The notes under the pieces are model-generated. The model was given only the letters and a program-made list of their open reading frames with translations. It did not search any database and had not been told where the DNA came from. A DNA stretch of 64,000 nt from Leptodontidium sp. MPI-SDFR-AT-0119. Taxonomy: Eukaryota > Ascomycota > Leotiomycetes > Helotiales > Leptodontidiaceae. Below are positions 11,479 to 22,783 of the stretch, piece after piece; the stretch's first letter is position 1; every line of letters begins with the position of its first letter. Where the stretch lies: the NCBI GenBank assembly GCA_020726505.1, contig JAHLEZ010000002.1:4712001-4776000 (forward strand). The letters run 5' to 3'. A program made the translations under genes and the position numbers.

Positions 11479-12573
11479 TCACAACTGCACATCATTGTTG
11501 AGCAGCATCACCTCCTCTCCAGGCTTGAAAGCCGGCATGCCGATATACGGACACCCATCACAGCGGAAGGCATCTCCCAGACTACAGTTCCCGCACGAAC
11601 CGACCTTACCCTGAACAGTGAAGTCCACTTCTGCTAGATCATCGGCACCGAGTTTGAGGGTTTGAAGTTGTGCGTCGGCGTTGGCTCGCTTTGCTGCGTC
11701 TTCGGCTTCGATCTTCTGCGCGAGCCCGCAGGTGCAGTCTTTGCATGCCCTTCGGCGTTTGCCTACTCGTGGGGCACATTCTTTGGCTGTGAAGATGTGT
11801 TAGTAGCGTTCAATCGTGGTCTAGAATGGTAAATACTTACGGACATGGACAGCGTTCATGTCTACGTCTGCCAGAAGGGTATCCTCATCAATAAGCTCAT
11901 CGTCATCGTCTTCCTCGTCATCTTCCCCCGTAATCATAGGCTCTCCAAAGTCGTCGCTGAAATCTACGAAGCCGACACCGCTTGGTTTCTCGACGGCCAT
12001 GTCGACGCTGTTCTGCTTGCCGTTGAGTTGGACGGCTGCTGTTCCCACTACAGGTCCTGCATTCGAGACGGCGGCAGTCTTCTCCTTCCTTCGCAGACGC
12101 AGAGGTACCGCCTCACTGGCGCTGTAATCTGGCTTCGACATGCCATTTTCCTCTGGCACCAATCCAGCCATAATACCCTCTCGCGCCTCGACACTCGCAG
12201 TATCCTGTCCAAAAGTCCCATGCTGTGCCTGTAATTTCCCACCAGCCTTCAGCGCCTGCACAATCCTCACAAACACATCCCTACCAAGCAATTGTGTAGA
12301 TTCGTTGCGTGTACCGTCCGCATCGGTGAGTATGAGGATCAAATCGTAGGTCGAGTCGGGCAGGGTGACTAGACCAGCAGAGAGGCGATCCAGCATCTGC
12401 AGGTCCGTAACCGCTCTATTGTGGGAGGCGAGGACATTGCGGAGGCTCTCTTCGTGGCTGGCTATAGAGGGGGGCGCGAGGAGGAGAGTGCGCGCATTGA
12501 AAGAAGATGTCTTCGTCGGTGCTGGTATCGGATTGAAATCGGAGTCATTGTCGATCATGAAAGAGGGGGCCAT
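11479..12573 (-). CDS. DRE2: Fe-S cluster assembly protein Dre2 (anamorsin/CIAPIN1)
   Basis: Early factor of the cytosolic iron-sulfur assembly (CIA) pathway; with the diflavin reductase Tah18 it supplies electrons. Two exons (12573-11841 and 11786-11479) with a 54-nt intron (GTAAGT...CAG) give 346 residues. The N-terminal half resembles a SAM-methyltransferase-like fold without a clear SAM motif ([19 protein letters not shown]). It is followed by an acidic linker ([19 protein letters not shown]). Exon 2 holds both cysteine centres: [20 protein letters not shown] (the [2Fe-2S] site) and [19 protein letters not shown] (the twin CX2C motif spaced by seven residues). All expected cysteines are present. 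The start ATG at 12573 gives [13 protein letters not shown]. Confidence 0.96.
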
Positions 12574-12824
12574 TTTCGCGCAGAGTTTTTGCCAGAGGTA
12601 GGCTGGCCTCTCAAGATATTACGAATTGGAATATCTCTGGTATCGATTTGGTATGATTCGAGTCTGAGGCCGGGCGTTCTGTTTCTCTTATAAATGTCGA
12701 GAAAATGGGCAGTGAGCGGAGATGGTGATTCTTTGTGAAGTATTATCAATCGTCCCGCGGAATTTTGAAATGCGGGCAACGGTAGGCTAGCAGTTGGTCA
12801 TCCAGAAGAGCCAATGACGTCGCA

Positions 12825-12886
12825 CCCCGGCTCGACTACCCCTCCACTAGCTTAGCGTACGCAGGCGGATCAAAACTGCTGGTCGG
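12825..12886 (+). repeat. Left copy of direct repeat bracketing the accessory island
   Basis: Aligns over about 60 bp with 23074-23136 in the same orientation. The core CTACCCCTCCAC followed by TAGCTTAGCGTACG is identical apart from a 2-bp AC insertion in the other copy. Flanks on both sides match imperfectly (CCCCGGCTCG on the left; GGCGGATCA against GGTGGGTCA on the right). Confidence 0.8.
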
Positions 12887-13292
12887 GCACTTCAGGGGTT
12901 CGGATGCAGAGTCGGCAATCGCCTAATTGTAAACATTGCTCGATTTAGGGATTCAGCCTTCATCAGCAACAACATTTCTGTGCGCTAGTTAAAGGGAAAT
13001 CATACAATTTCCTGCCTCATTCTATCTGACGACACGGGTATTGAATATGAACAAACTTTATAATTCACAATTCACGGATTTTGGTATCTCTAAAAGCGAC
13101 AGACTTTCTGCACACTCGAAATCCACGTTCAATAAGACAGCAGATCAGTCGATAGCTGATTTTCACTGGTTCCTTTCACTTCCGGGATTGCCAAATAGCT
13201 ATGAAATTCTTCCGAGAGCTGCTCGTGATGTATCCATTGCATGCAACAATTTACAGGTAGCTATCCACACCCATCCCCAATGTAATGCTTCT

Positions 13293-16200
13293 TCATTGCG
13301 CCTTTCCTTCGTTGACCATGCGCCAGTACTGGCATTTGGTTCTCAACAAAACTTCTGGCGTATCAAAGTCAACCACAGTCCCGTGCTCTAGCACCAGAAT
13401 CCTGTCAAAATCTACCAATGTGCTGAGACGATGGGCAACAACTATTAGAGTACAGTCATTGAAGTTTTCTCTAATACTTCGTTGGATCAGGTTCTCTGTA
13501 GTCAAGTCGACCGCACTGGTGGCTTCATCTAGAATCAACACTTTCGGGCGCTGCAGGAAAGCTCGAACTGTTTGTATTAATGAACAGTCAGAATAATACA
13601 CACATGTCAAGATTCCATTTGAGGAAAGGAGGGAGGAAGGAATTCGTGCTTGGTGAGCTCAATATTCTTGAGAATATCCTCTGCCTGTTTTATCGTTCCC
13701 CAAGCAGTGTAATCTTCACACTCAACGACATAGCTTACCAGAGGAAGCACGACATCGATGTAGTGAGTAGCAGTGATAACAGTTCGACCCATTCTAAGGG
13801 CTGTTTTGATTCTATGCTCGAGCATATGACGACCAACATGAACGTCGACAGCACTGAATATATCGTCCAGAACTAAGATACTTGCTCGGGAATAAAGAGC
13901 AATTGTCAGGCGCTGCCTCTGTCCCCCACTTAAAGTTACTCCAACAGCACCAACTTCACTCTGGTCCCCATGAGGCATTGTTTCCAAATCTGGCGAGAGT
14001 GCTGAGGCATGGACTACCAATTCATATCGATCAGAATCAAGAGGGAGCCCAAACAGGATGTTACTTTGGACTGTTCCATTTTCTATCCACTGGCGATCAG
14101 GCTCGTTAGTAGCCTAATCATGGGACGCCAAACATGAATCAATCGAACTTACCGGGATTTGTGCCACATAAGCAACGCTTGTTGGGATTATCCAGTTTTC
14201 TGTTATTATTGGATAGCAACTCGGATCGTTACTTGCAGGTGGCTGTGGCAAGTCTATGTATCCTTCAACAACATCTGCCTCTCCAATAATCCCAGCCAGT
14301 ATCAGGCTTTTCCCAACCCCAGTCGTTCCATGTACAAGACTACGAAAACTTCAGGTCACATCTGGAAAAAGAATAGATGATACGCTCACGTACCTCAGTG
14401 CCTTCAGAGGAAAGCTAAGATTCATCGGCCCGAGGGAGAAGTCCTTCGCCTTCTTGCCATACCTAGGCCAGAGCAACCTCGCGTCTTTGAAAGCAATGTG
14501 TTCACCAGAGCTTGTATTGACTGCCTTGTCAAGGAGCTCCAAGTGTTGCTGAATTCGGTTGCAGCTAATTCGCGCATCCAAGAACTTGGCCATGTTGATA
14601 GGAATAGCACCCATCGTGAATTCCAAAGTTGAGAAAACAGAGAGCGCGGTGAATGTCACAGAGGCTAACATGGATTTGCTGATCCAAATATACAAATTGA
14701 GACCAACTGCACCGAGGAGGACAGGCATTGAGAGCCATGTCATGAGCAGAAATATCATCCAGGAGTATACTCGCGTCTGCGCTTTCAATTCTTTCTCTCT
14801 GGATTGCATGATCAGCGTTTGCCATTTGTCTTCCAGGGCAGAGAATTTGATTTGTCGGATTCCGTGAAGGACCCCTGTAATGATGTGGGTTTTCTCGTTG
14901 CGTGCCGAAATAACAGCTACCTAGGCTTTGCCATAATTCTTGGAAACAAAATGCTGATCGGCTGCATCAAAAACGGCATTGCCAGTCCAGCAATTGTGCT
15001 GGTCACGTATCAGCTAGGCTTTGCAAATTGAATCTATGAAAGCCCACCTGATCCATCCAATGAGGTAAACCAGAAACCAGACTCCCAGTATCATCTTGAC
15101 TAAACCCCCGAGCAAGAGAGAATTCTCTCCACAAAACATAGACACTCGTTGAACATCCACCTCAACCAGATTTACATGGGACGTTATGGCCTCGTCAGGA
15201 ACCTGTGAGTCTTCAGAACGATCACCAATCTCAAGCAATGAAATGTTTTCTTCTTCGCCTTCTCTATACTCAGGGAATGAAGCCTTGCCGTTCTCGTCGG
15301 CTCCTGCCGAACGCTCGAACGATTTCGCCTTTGCTTGATCTTGTCCGGCATCTTTGACATTCTTCATTCTCAGAGATTTTTCAAAGATAATTGCTGTCAG
15401 CTGTGACCTGACAGGAGTTGCTAGCAGGCCAAATTTGATCCATTCAAGCCTATTTATATTGTATCAGCCACCGTGCGCACTAGAAAGGGCTATTTGTCTC
15501 TATAATTTGCGTACCAAGTTTCCAGGAGTAAGTGGACAAGTTTCGAAACTCCCAGAGCCAGAATATAAAGCCACAGCGCTTCCTCTCCCTAGGCTGAGTG
15601 CGATCCACGTTCCAGGATTGTGAGAATCTGATATAGACAGATCTGGGGGAATATCAAAGCAATGGCTCTACCACTGCCAGACTCCACTCACGAACAAAAG
15701 CGCCCTTGTGGTTCTGGCAAATGATACGCCAGAGTTTTTGTTTCCCTGTGCCGTGCTTGCGTTTGGTTACCTCGAAGCTACTTCGGAGAGTTCTTGCCCG
15801 AGCGCCATTGTGCATCTCTGGTAAATCTACCATTTGTAATGAATCTACCATTTGTAATGAATCTACCATTTGTAATGAATCTACCATTTGTAATGAATCT
15901 ACCATTTGTAATGAATCTACAATTTGTGCCCTTTCTAACAAAGGTGCTATCCAACTGAAGGTATATCTAGAAAAAGACTCAGCTGAGTGTCTTTTCTCTC
16001 TCCCAGATTATTAAAGAACAGACCGGTTGAAAAACGACGAAGTATGCTGCGAATCCACAATCCGCCCTCCATGGTATACCTCGGGTAGTCTTTGCAAAGT
16101 GCCACATGCCCAGAATGTCTTCATACTGATAATGAACTGTCCTACGAACAAATTGAAGTCTTGTGTTGGAATTTTCACGTAGCTGCGTAACCACAGAAAA

Positions 16201-16972
16201 GCGACGACAAGGGATGCCGCAATCGAAAAGCTTGAAATAGCCACATATGCTCCAATTTCAAAGTGTCTCACTGTGCAACGCTCTCGAATCATGAGCATGA
16301 CCTGCACGGAGATTGAGCACTGCATTAGAGTGAGCTTGTGTCTTTCACCAGAATCACTTTTGAAGATATCCATACCCAACCAGCGACAGAGATCCATCTG
16401 AGCAAGAATAGGTTCCCACCTCCAACCATTTCATGACCATCGAACATGCCTTCCACAGCACAAAAAATTGACAAACCTAGTCCGCTAACTGCTCCCGTTG
16501 CAATGAGGAATCTAGGAATGCCATTGTCAAAGGATGACATCGATTCTCTTGTAGCGACGCCATCTTCATCTTCATACTGTAATTTACCGAGTTCAGAACG
16601 GTTCTGAGTTCTCTTTCGGTTGCTGAACTGTCTTCTGGCAGACCGCAAGACTGTGACGAGGGCAAAGAAGTTGACAAAACGGCAAGTTGTTGCTAGAAGC
16701 GTAACTTGAATTGGCATTTTGACTGTGAAAATTATACGGAGTTCGTCTCAGATTCTGTTCTACTTTTCCTTATCTACACTCTTTGAAGGCGACCTCCTTG
16801 AATGTTTGAAAAATTGGACAAAGCTTCGAACGGGGATAGCACATGTCCCCTCGACACTGTTGAGGCCTAAAGCAGCGATAATAATTGCACCAGGATACAT
16901 TTTTCTGGGTACTAAATGGAGTATTGAGTTGAGGAGACAAAGTTTGAAGTAATGTCGGTGCAATTGGCCCAC
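13293..16972 (-). pseudogene. Eroded ABCC-type (MRP) ABC transporter
   Basis: Full-length ABCC transporters are TMD0-TMD1-NBD1-TMD2-NBD2. Here, on the minus strand, several introns can be resolved, but the gene is broken. TMD0-like hydrophobic segments lie at about 16950-16050. TMD1 follows, with LPVRSQ-type sequence TPVRSQLTAIIFEKSLRMK near 15380, then ITGVLHGIRQIKFSALEDKWQ near 14850. NBD1 is complete: Walker A GTTGVGKSL at about 14304-14330, signature TLSGGQRQRL near 13930, and Walker B ILVLDDIFSAVD. NBD1 ends at 13607 and is followed at once by only the last third of NBD2 (PKVLILDEATSAVD, VAHRLSTLVDFDRILVLEHG). TMD2 and the Walker A of NBD2 are absent, about 450 residues. Two in-frame TAG codons (14921-14923 and 15589-15591) sit in otherwise conserved stretches, and the frame changes near 14924. 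The N-terminal boundary is uncertain. It cannot make a working transporter as it stands. Confidence 0.85.
15824..15931. repeat. 18-bp tandem repeat, six units
   Basis: Unit AATCTACCATTTGTAATG is repeated five times almost perfectly plus a diverged sixth copy. On the minus strand it reads as repeated VDSLQM codons, in the linker between TMD0 and TMD1 of the broken ABCC gene. The unit length is a multiple of three. Confidence 0.95.
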
Positions 16973-18172
16973 AGTGCCGTCTTCGTTGATCCTGCTTGGA
17001 TACAGTTTCTTTCCATCACCCCGAAGCTCCCGAATGAAGTTGTCATCAAGAGTCTATCCTCCGAATACTACTCCCCGTGTTTGATTTGACTTTCTGAGTT
17101 TGCCGCGGGCTGTCTAACTTCGTTTTATTGCAACACATGAATCGCTCGCCAATAGGATCATGAGTAAAATAGCGAATCGTTGCTCTTTACCCCAAACTCA
17201 GATATACAGGCCATATAACCCTTACTAGCAGTGTACAATCACAATAACTCTTGTCAAATTAAGCATCCGGACCGAGCCGGATTTATCACAAACGAGGTTC
17301 GCTACCCCATGGCCAACACTTTCGCTTCCGTATAGGGGGATCAGACCAATGCCTTCCTACTAATGCCGCAGCTTGTTGAACTTTAACAAGGGAAACTTTT
17401 GTATTTTTAACTTCGATCTATTGCTAAAGCTTGGGCTTCACGGCAATCTCGATTGCAATTTAAATTTTAAGTGACGTTATATTCGAAGATACGGGCACTT
17501 ACTTCCTTGGGCTAGCGATCTGCAAATGCGTTCTCTACTAGTTGTATGGCAAATTCGTAAATATTCACGCCTTAGCAGCGAAAAACTTCATTGGTAGACC
17601 TTTGAAAAGTAGACGAAGAAGCGGTGTAGGGAAATGAAGATGCAATAAAAGTATATTTAACAGAGGAGTTACGGTAACAACCTGGCTAAATGTCACTAGG
17701 AAAAGGTCTCCTCTCTGCACAGCACATGCTACTACTTCTGATAGTTCTTGCTGTATAATATCACGTGGGGCAGTTTATAAACAAGGTTTGAGACATTCAA
17801 TCGCAATATTATTACATGGGAGGAACGATTTGAACTTACTATGCGAACATTGTTACCCCAGCGTGCGGGCAACTCAATATACGAGTACGAAATATTATTC
17901 CAAGTGAACTATAGAGCTACTCCCTTTATACAGTGGACTGAAGATAGGACTATCCACTCCCAGGGAAAGAAAGTTTACTGGCTTGCTAGACAACCTTGTG
18001 GTGGAGAGGACCCATTTCAGTCCGCTGAATAAAAGGAACAAAAAAGCTTTCGATTTAAACCGACTGAAGCAAGTCAGACAAAAGCCTCTTGGCCAAAGGG
18101 CAAATTTTTTTTAGATAAGAGCAAAGGGGAGTTTTGTGGGCAATTTAAGGACTCCTGTCACTGTCAACGTAG
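16973..18172. other. AT-rich intergenic stretch, no supported gene
   Basis: Lies between the broken transporter and the oxygenase fragment. No conserved reading frame was seen on either strand. It may contain mutated remains of other island genes. Confidence 0.5.
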
Positions 18173-18772
18173 AAATCACCATCCGCATCGCCTCGCATCG
18201 CTTCAGAAACCATCTCCGTTCCTGTGCAGTACTTGCAGTGGCAGCCCTTGTACGAGACCGAAAGACCCTTTCTCCGGCTTTTCAAGCCACCGCCAGAAAG
18301 TGAAGATGACCGAGCAACCAACTTGGTCTTCGAGACCAAGTCAGTCGACCTTCAGGATATTCGTGAGCTTGACACTTCACCAACACTCGACAGCCATGGC
18401 TTCCAGATTGTGGAGTCGGCTACTCAGATAACCGATTTCCAAATTCCTGTGGTTGTGAATGAGAAGTATCTGGCAGAGTGCGAGAGAGTCCTTAAGGCGA
18501 CTGTAGGAGATGCCGATGAGGTTTTCTGCTGTGACTGGAGAGTAAGCTACAGCTCTCTATCTATCACTCAATACGCAAACTTGGCTAAGGTTGGTCAGGT
18601 TCGAGATTCTGCATCACAAAAACGCACAAATAATGTAAAAACTTCGAGCAAGCCGGCAACGTCAACTTCTGGAGGCATGAGGAGTGATGATGTGCAGAGG
18701 GCACGAGCCTACGACCCAGAAAATCGTGCAGCCATGCTCTCACCTGCTTTGCTAGTTCATATTGGTAAGTAA
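18173..18772 (+). pseudogene. N-terminal fragment of a CmcJ/GA4-desaturase-like oxidase
   Basis: Plus-strand frame reads VQYLQWQPLYETERPF, then NLVFETKSVDLQDIRELDTSPTLDSHGFQ, then the exon end at CDWR. This is the typical opening of the fungal CmcJ/asaB family (cephamycin CmcJ and GA4-desaturase relatives), enzymes that tailor secondary metabolites. A GTAAGC...CAG intron (about 18542-18600) leads to a second exon ending PALLVHI-G at a GTAAGT donor (18773). The codon would be completed to the metal-site-like HxD by the next exon. That exon and the C-terminal half of the protein are missing; beyond the donor the DNA is antisense to another broken gene. There is no in-frame ATG: the frame is open from just after a TAG near 18170, and the position where family members start has ATC. 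Truncated at both ends and very probably dead. Confidence 0.7.
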
Positions 18773-18781
18773 AGATCATGT

Positions 18782-19216
18782 TCACCCGTCGCCGTATTGC
18801 GCGAAGCTCATTTTTCTTGTCATGGGAAACTCCATGGCGTCTAAGAGGGGAGCTGTCATACCGCCGAGCAAAGTTCCGAGAAGACAAAAGAAGAAAAACG
18901 GAAGAAAGGAAGAAGCAGAATGGTTAAAATAAGCCGAAATCTTCCTCAAATCCGCGTTCATATGTACTTTCTCGTCACGCTGATAGGCGTGCAAGAGCGC
19001 CGTTCCAGAGAAAATAAAGAGTAGGATATTTGCAGTGATCATGATCCAAGCCACGAAGGAAATCCCCTTCGACTTGAACTGTTTGGGATTTCACATGAGT
19101 GTCTCGTCGGTCATACCGTTCGATTCCGTATCGCTGCTGTCGCAGGCTTCATATTGGGGCTTTTGCATCAATGGGGTTTTGGAGAAGATTTTCTTGTTGG
19201 AGAAGAATGGCGCCAT
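18782..19216 (-). pseudogene. Broken UstYa/DUF3328-like gene fragment
   Basis: Minus-strand frame from ATG 19216 begins MAPFFSNKKIF, runs through YEACDSSDTESNGMTDETLM, meets TGA at 19093-19091, and continues in the same frame. The continuation has a membrane segment (WIMITANILLFIFSGTALLHAY), NADLRKISAY and, after a hydrophobic stretch, APLLDAMEFP. This order (short acidic cytosolic head, one transmembrane helix, then L-K/R-x-x-S-x-Y-S-P-L-L-D) is what I know from the N-termini of UstYa-like DUF3328 proteins, oxidases of fungal RiPP and related clusters. The catalytic HxxHC motifs lie further downstream in the family and are not present. TGA where CGA would fit suggests a C-to-T change. The family assignment is tentative because only the least conserved part remains. 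Confidence 0.45.
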
Positions 19217-20605
19217 GATTGTGAAGAAAGGGACTTGTTGATTTGATGATGTCTTGATGTTTGAGGAGTGTACTATATCGCTTGACAAAGTAATACGGGG
19301 TTTGAATTGAGGTCGTTGGGGTGACCTTGATCCTCTTCGAGATAGACCGTATTTGCGTAGAGGATAATTGACCGAATCTTGATTGGACCGCGTTGTCTTT
19401 CGAAAACATCAGGGAGAAACTATGCTATCATCGCATGTTACATAGGTTGATAGTGGCGGTGAGTTCATCCTGTGTACTGTATACCAAAAGTAAAATTCCC
19501 CCGCGTCTCTTAAACTCAGCACAACTTAAAAAAAGAAGTCAACAAACTTCCACCGAGTCATGGACACCTCTAAAAAGATAGTTTTCGCCAGAAAGCAAGA
19601 TGCTTTTATATTGCATACTGTACAGTTTTTGGTTTTTCGTATGCAGTCAGTAATAGTACCTAAAGAGGATAGGTATAGTAGGGTAGACTACACACAAAGG
19701 TAAGTTATTGAACCCCTGCTGTTGTTGAACTCTAAGATGCACTTACGTACAGGGTTGTAAATAAACGAAACCCCCACCATTGTTCCTGTAGAAAGCTAGC
19801 AGATGAAGTTTACCTTGTACGACAACTGGGGAGGGAGTACGGGGTTCGGGATCTGCATTTGTCTATCATCTCTAGGTTTTGACATATACTGTCTGCGGTA
19901 CTTTTGTGACAATATTCGTTGCTGGCAACGTATGTTGTAATCTTACTTACCTAAGAAGTAGTCAGCGTCTCCCCCTATCAACAGAAATAGTGGGACGCTG
20001 TTCTACTATACGCTGTTTTGACAAGACTGATCCTCACCCACAGTAAGTTTCCCAGGAATGTTTGAACTTTTGCGAAAGTAAGCCCTGTATTTCCACCCCG
20101 CCAAAATATCCCACTCCAAGGACCGAAAGACGATACTTACAACCCGGGAAGATGAAACCTCTCATCCGAAATGCTCAACGAAGATGAAAGTATTTCTTAT
20201 CTCAAGCATGGGGCCACATCCTTCTGAACACACCTTTTTTTTTTCTCAAAGAAAAAACGTTTCTTGATTGGTGACTTAGAGTTCCCGACACGTGAACATG
20301 CATAATAGGTTTTCATTGCTGCTTTACCAAAAGTTAGGATTCGGCATTTGTTTGCTCCCGAGTTGCGATTCGCAGTACCGGATGTATGGAGGAAATGCTT
20401 AAAGCTGACATAGCAAGAGATGTATGGAAGAAAGTCTAATGTAGAATCTATTGATAACTTGCTTCTACATCGGACTTATTTATCACTTCCTCTCAATTCA
20501 CAGCCTCCCCGCCCTCTTCACATTTTGCTTAGCTTATCGAGCTGGCGTAGAGAAGTGACCATCAACCATCAACCATCAACCATCAATCATCAACCATCAA
20601 TCATC
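19217..20605. other. Intergenic, no supported gene
   Basis: No reading frame with coding character. The last 50 bp are the CATCAAC-type repeat in front of the P450 start. Confidence 0.55.
20560..20605 (+). repeat. Heptanucleotide repeat in the P450 5' leader
   Basis: ATCAACC/ATCAATC units repeated about six times end directly at the P450 start codon. Confidence 0.85.
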
Positions 20606-22783
20606 ATGAGTAATTCCAAAGACTTCAATTTCCACCACCTCTCAATAGAAAAAATGTTCATAGCAGCATCACAACTCCAACTCCACCTCCGGTGGTGGAC
20701 ATGGCCAGCTTCTTTCATCAGCCTGGTAAGTTTATGTTTCACTTCATCCAACTAAAATCAAGATCAAAAGCACACGAGGGAAACACACACCACTAATGCA
20801 GTGTGTGGTGTCTAGATCATCGTATATCTCCTATCAGTAGCCATATACAGACTTTACTTCCATCCTCTCTCCAAATTCCCAGGCCCTAAATCTGCAGCTA
20901 TCTCGGATTTCTGGCTTTGCTCGAGATGGTATGCGTGGCGTTCCCAGTTCCCTAGTCTGGAGTTTAGTTTCAGTTCTTTCTCCTCCTCTGTTGGATTTGA
21001 TTGTTTATTATTTATTATTGATTCCAATGAACTCTTCGTGTTGGAGGTCGAGCTTTACTGAAGATCATACAGGATAGGTGGGTTCTGGCCACGGGAAATT
21101 GAGGCTGCTCATGCGAAGTATGGTACGTCAATGAAGGAATCTTAGGGTTTGTTTCTGGAAGTGGAGACTGAGAATGTGTGACAGGATATGTCGTACGCAT
21201 AGCTCCAAACGATCTCAGTTTTTCGGGAGTCGGATCTCTCAAAGGTGAGGCATATGACTTCCAATACCTCCCAAGATGACGGACGGGCTAATCAATTCCT
21301 CAATCGCCTGGAAAGACATATACTCCAATTTCGACGTGAATTCCAACCATCAGTTCATCAAGTACTCAAAGTTCTATCGTCAGAGCGACACCGGGCCATC
21401 TATCGGTATGGAATCTGATCCTGTCGAGCATCAGGAAGTTCGAAAGATGCTTGCCCCCGGATTCAGTGCTCCGACATTGAAGGCTCAAATGCCATTGGTA
21501 ATCAAGTACGTCGACCAGCTCGTGGAGCAAGTTCGAAAGAACGGGTCAGCCCCCGAGGGTATCGTCGTTCCTAAATGGTTCCTCTGGACGACATTCGATA
21601 TCATCATGGAGCTGGCGTTTGGACAGTCGGTGGGTGCCGTTGAACATGGTATGTACTTGCAGTCAGAGATATTGTCATTGAATAGAGGAGTAATCTGTTG
21701 GCCGTCAAAGGCAAAAGTCATCCTTGGATAGATGTTTTGAGGAATTCCGGTCCCCAAGTGGCCTTGGGATATGTCTTGAGGCGACAACATCCCATGCTCG
21801 TCTCGATTTTCACAAAGCTACTCGTCAACGAGAAGGCTAGGAGATCGAGAGCAACATACGTCTCAATGACTCGAGCGATGGCCGCTAAGCGTCTGGCTGA
21901 TAAGAGTGCGGGTCGCGTGGATCTTTTTGCGCATCTCATATCCGGCAAGGGTGAAGACACTACTCTGGATTTTCTGGCTGCTCAAGGCTCGACTCTCATA
22001 GCTGCTGGTTCGGAGACTGGAGCCACATTCCTGTCTGCGACGACGTACTACTTGATCTCGAACAGCGACATGCTGGATACCGTGAAGACGGAGGTTCGTC
22101 AAGCGTATGGTAGTGATGCAGAGATTGATGGAGAAAATTTGAAGAAACTCGTCTATTTGAATGCAGTCATTGAGGAAGGGTTGAGGATCTTTCCACCCGC
22201 TTCGTTTGGGCTCCCTAGAGTGTGTCCCGGGGCTGAGATTGATGGTCATTGGGTTCCGAAGGGGGTGAGTTCCAAGCTGGTGTCTTTTGCTCACAACTGT
22301 TTTGAGTCTTGGCTGATCACTTGCTCACACCAGACAATCATCTCATCAACAAATCATGTAACGGTTCAGAACCCGGCTTACTTTTTCTTGCCGGATGAAT
22401 TCCATCCAGAGAGATGGCTACCTTCGGATCATCCACTGTACGATCCTCGGTTTGCTGGAGACGTCAAAGAAGCTTCTAAACCGTTCTCACTTGGACCTAG
22501 GTGGTGTGTTGGTGCAAATTTAGCTTATCAAGAGATCCGGTATGTCTCATGCTTGCTTGCAATTCACTTTCCCTGCATATTTGAAGCTGCAATGCAATTG
22601 ATTGGACAGAGCTATACTGACACGTTTTGAAATAGCTTGGTACTAGCTAAACTGGCATGGAATTTCGATTGGAAATTCGGGGCCGGTAGTAATATCGACT
22701 TCAAACGAGATGCACGACTGCTTGGTCTGTGGAAGGTGGCTCCTCTTCGGGTCTGCTATACTCCTGTAGTGAGGGTGAGCTGA
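20606..22783 (+). CDS. Cytochrome P450 monooxygenase
   Basis: Eight exons: 20606-20725, 20816-20928, 21073-21122, 21185-21244, 21316-21648, 21711-22264, 22334-22539 and 22636-22783. They give 527 residues, the normal size for a fungal microsomal P450. An N-terminal hydrophobic anchor lies across exons 1-2, followed by [15 protein letters not shown]. The I-helix AGSET motif is at about residue 325, ExxR (EEGLR) at about 380, FHPERW at about 432 and the heme site [10 protein letters not shown] at about 460-469. Every landmark is intact, so unlike its neighbours this gene looks functional. The sequence style ([21 protein letters not shown]-class group I) resembles the CYP65/isotrichodermin-hydroxylase and benzoate-hydroxylase clans used in secondary metabolism; the substrate cannot be told. 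It is the only intact enzyme in the 13-23 kb island. The acceptor of intron 4 (GAAAG) is unusual but restores the frame. Confidence 0.92.

Noticed and set aside
14565..14867. Alternative-frame ORFs on both strands within the ABC transporter region
   Set aside because: The conserved ABCC reading frame explains this DNA; the others are shadows.
19800..19875. Short ORF starting MKFTLYDNWGG as a possible RiPP precursor peptide
   Set aside because: No convincing signal peptide, no repeated core and no Kex2 sites, which UstYa-type precursors should have.
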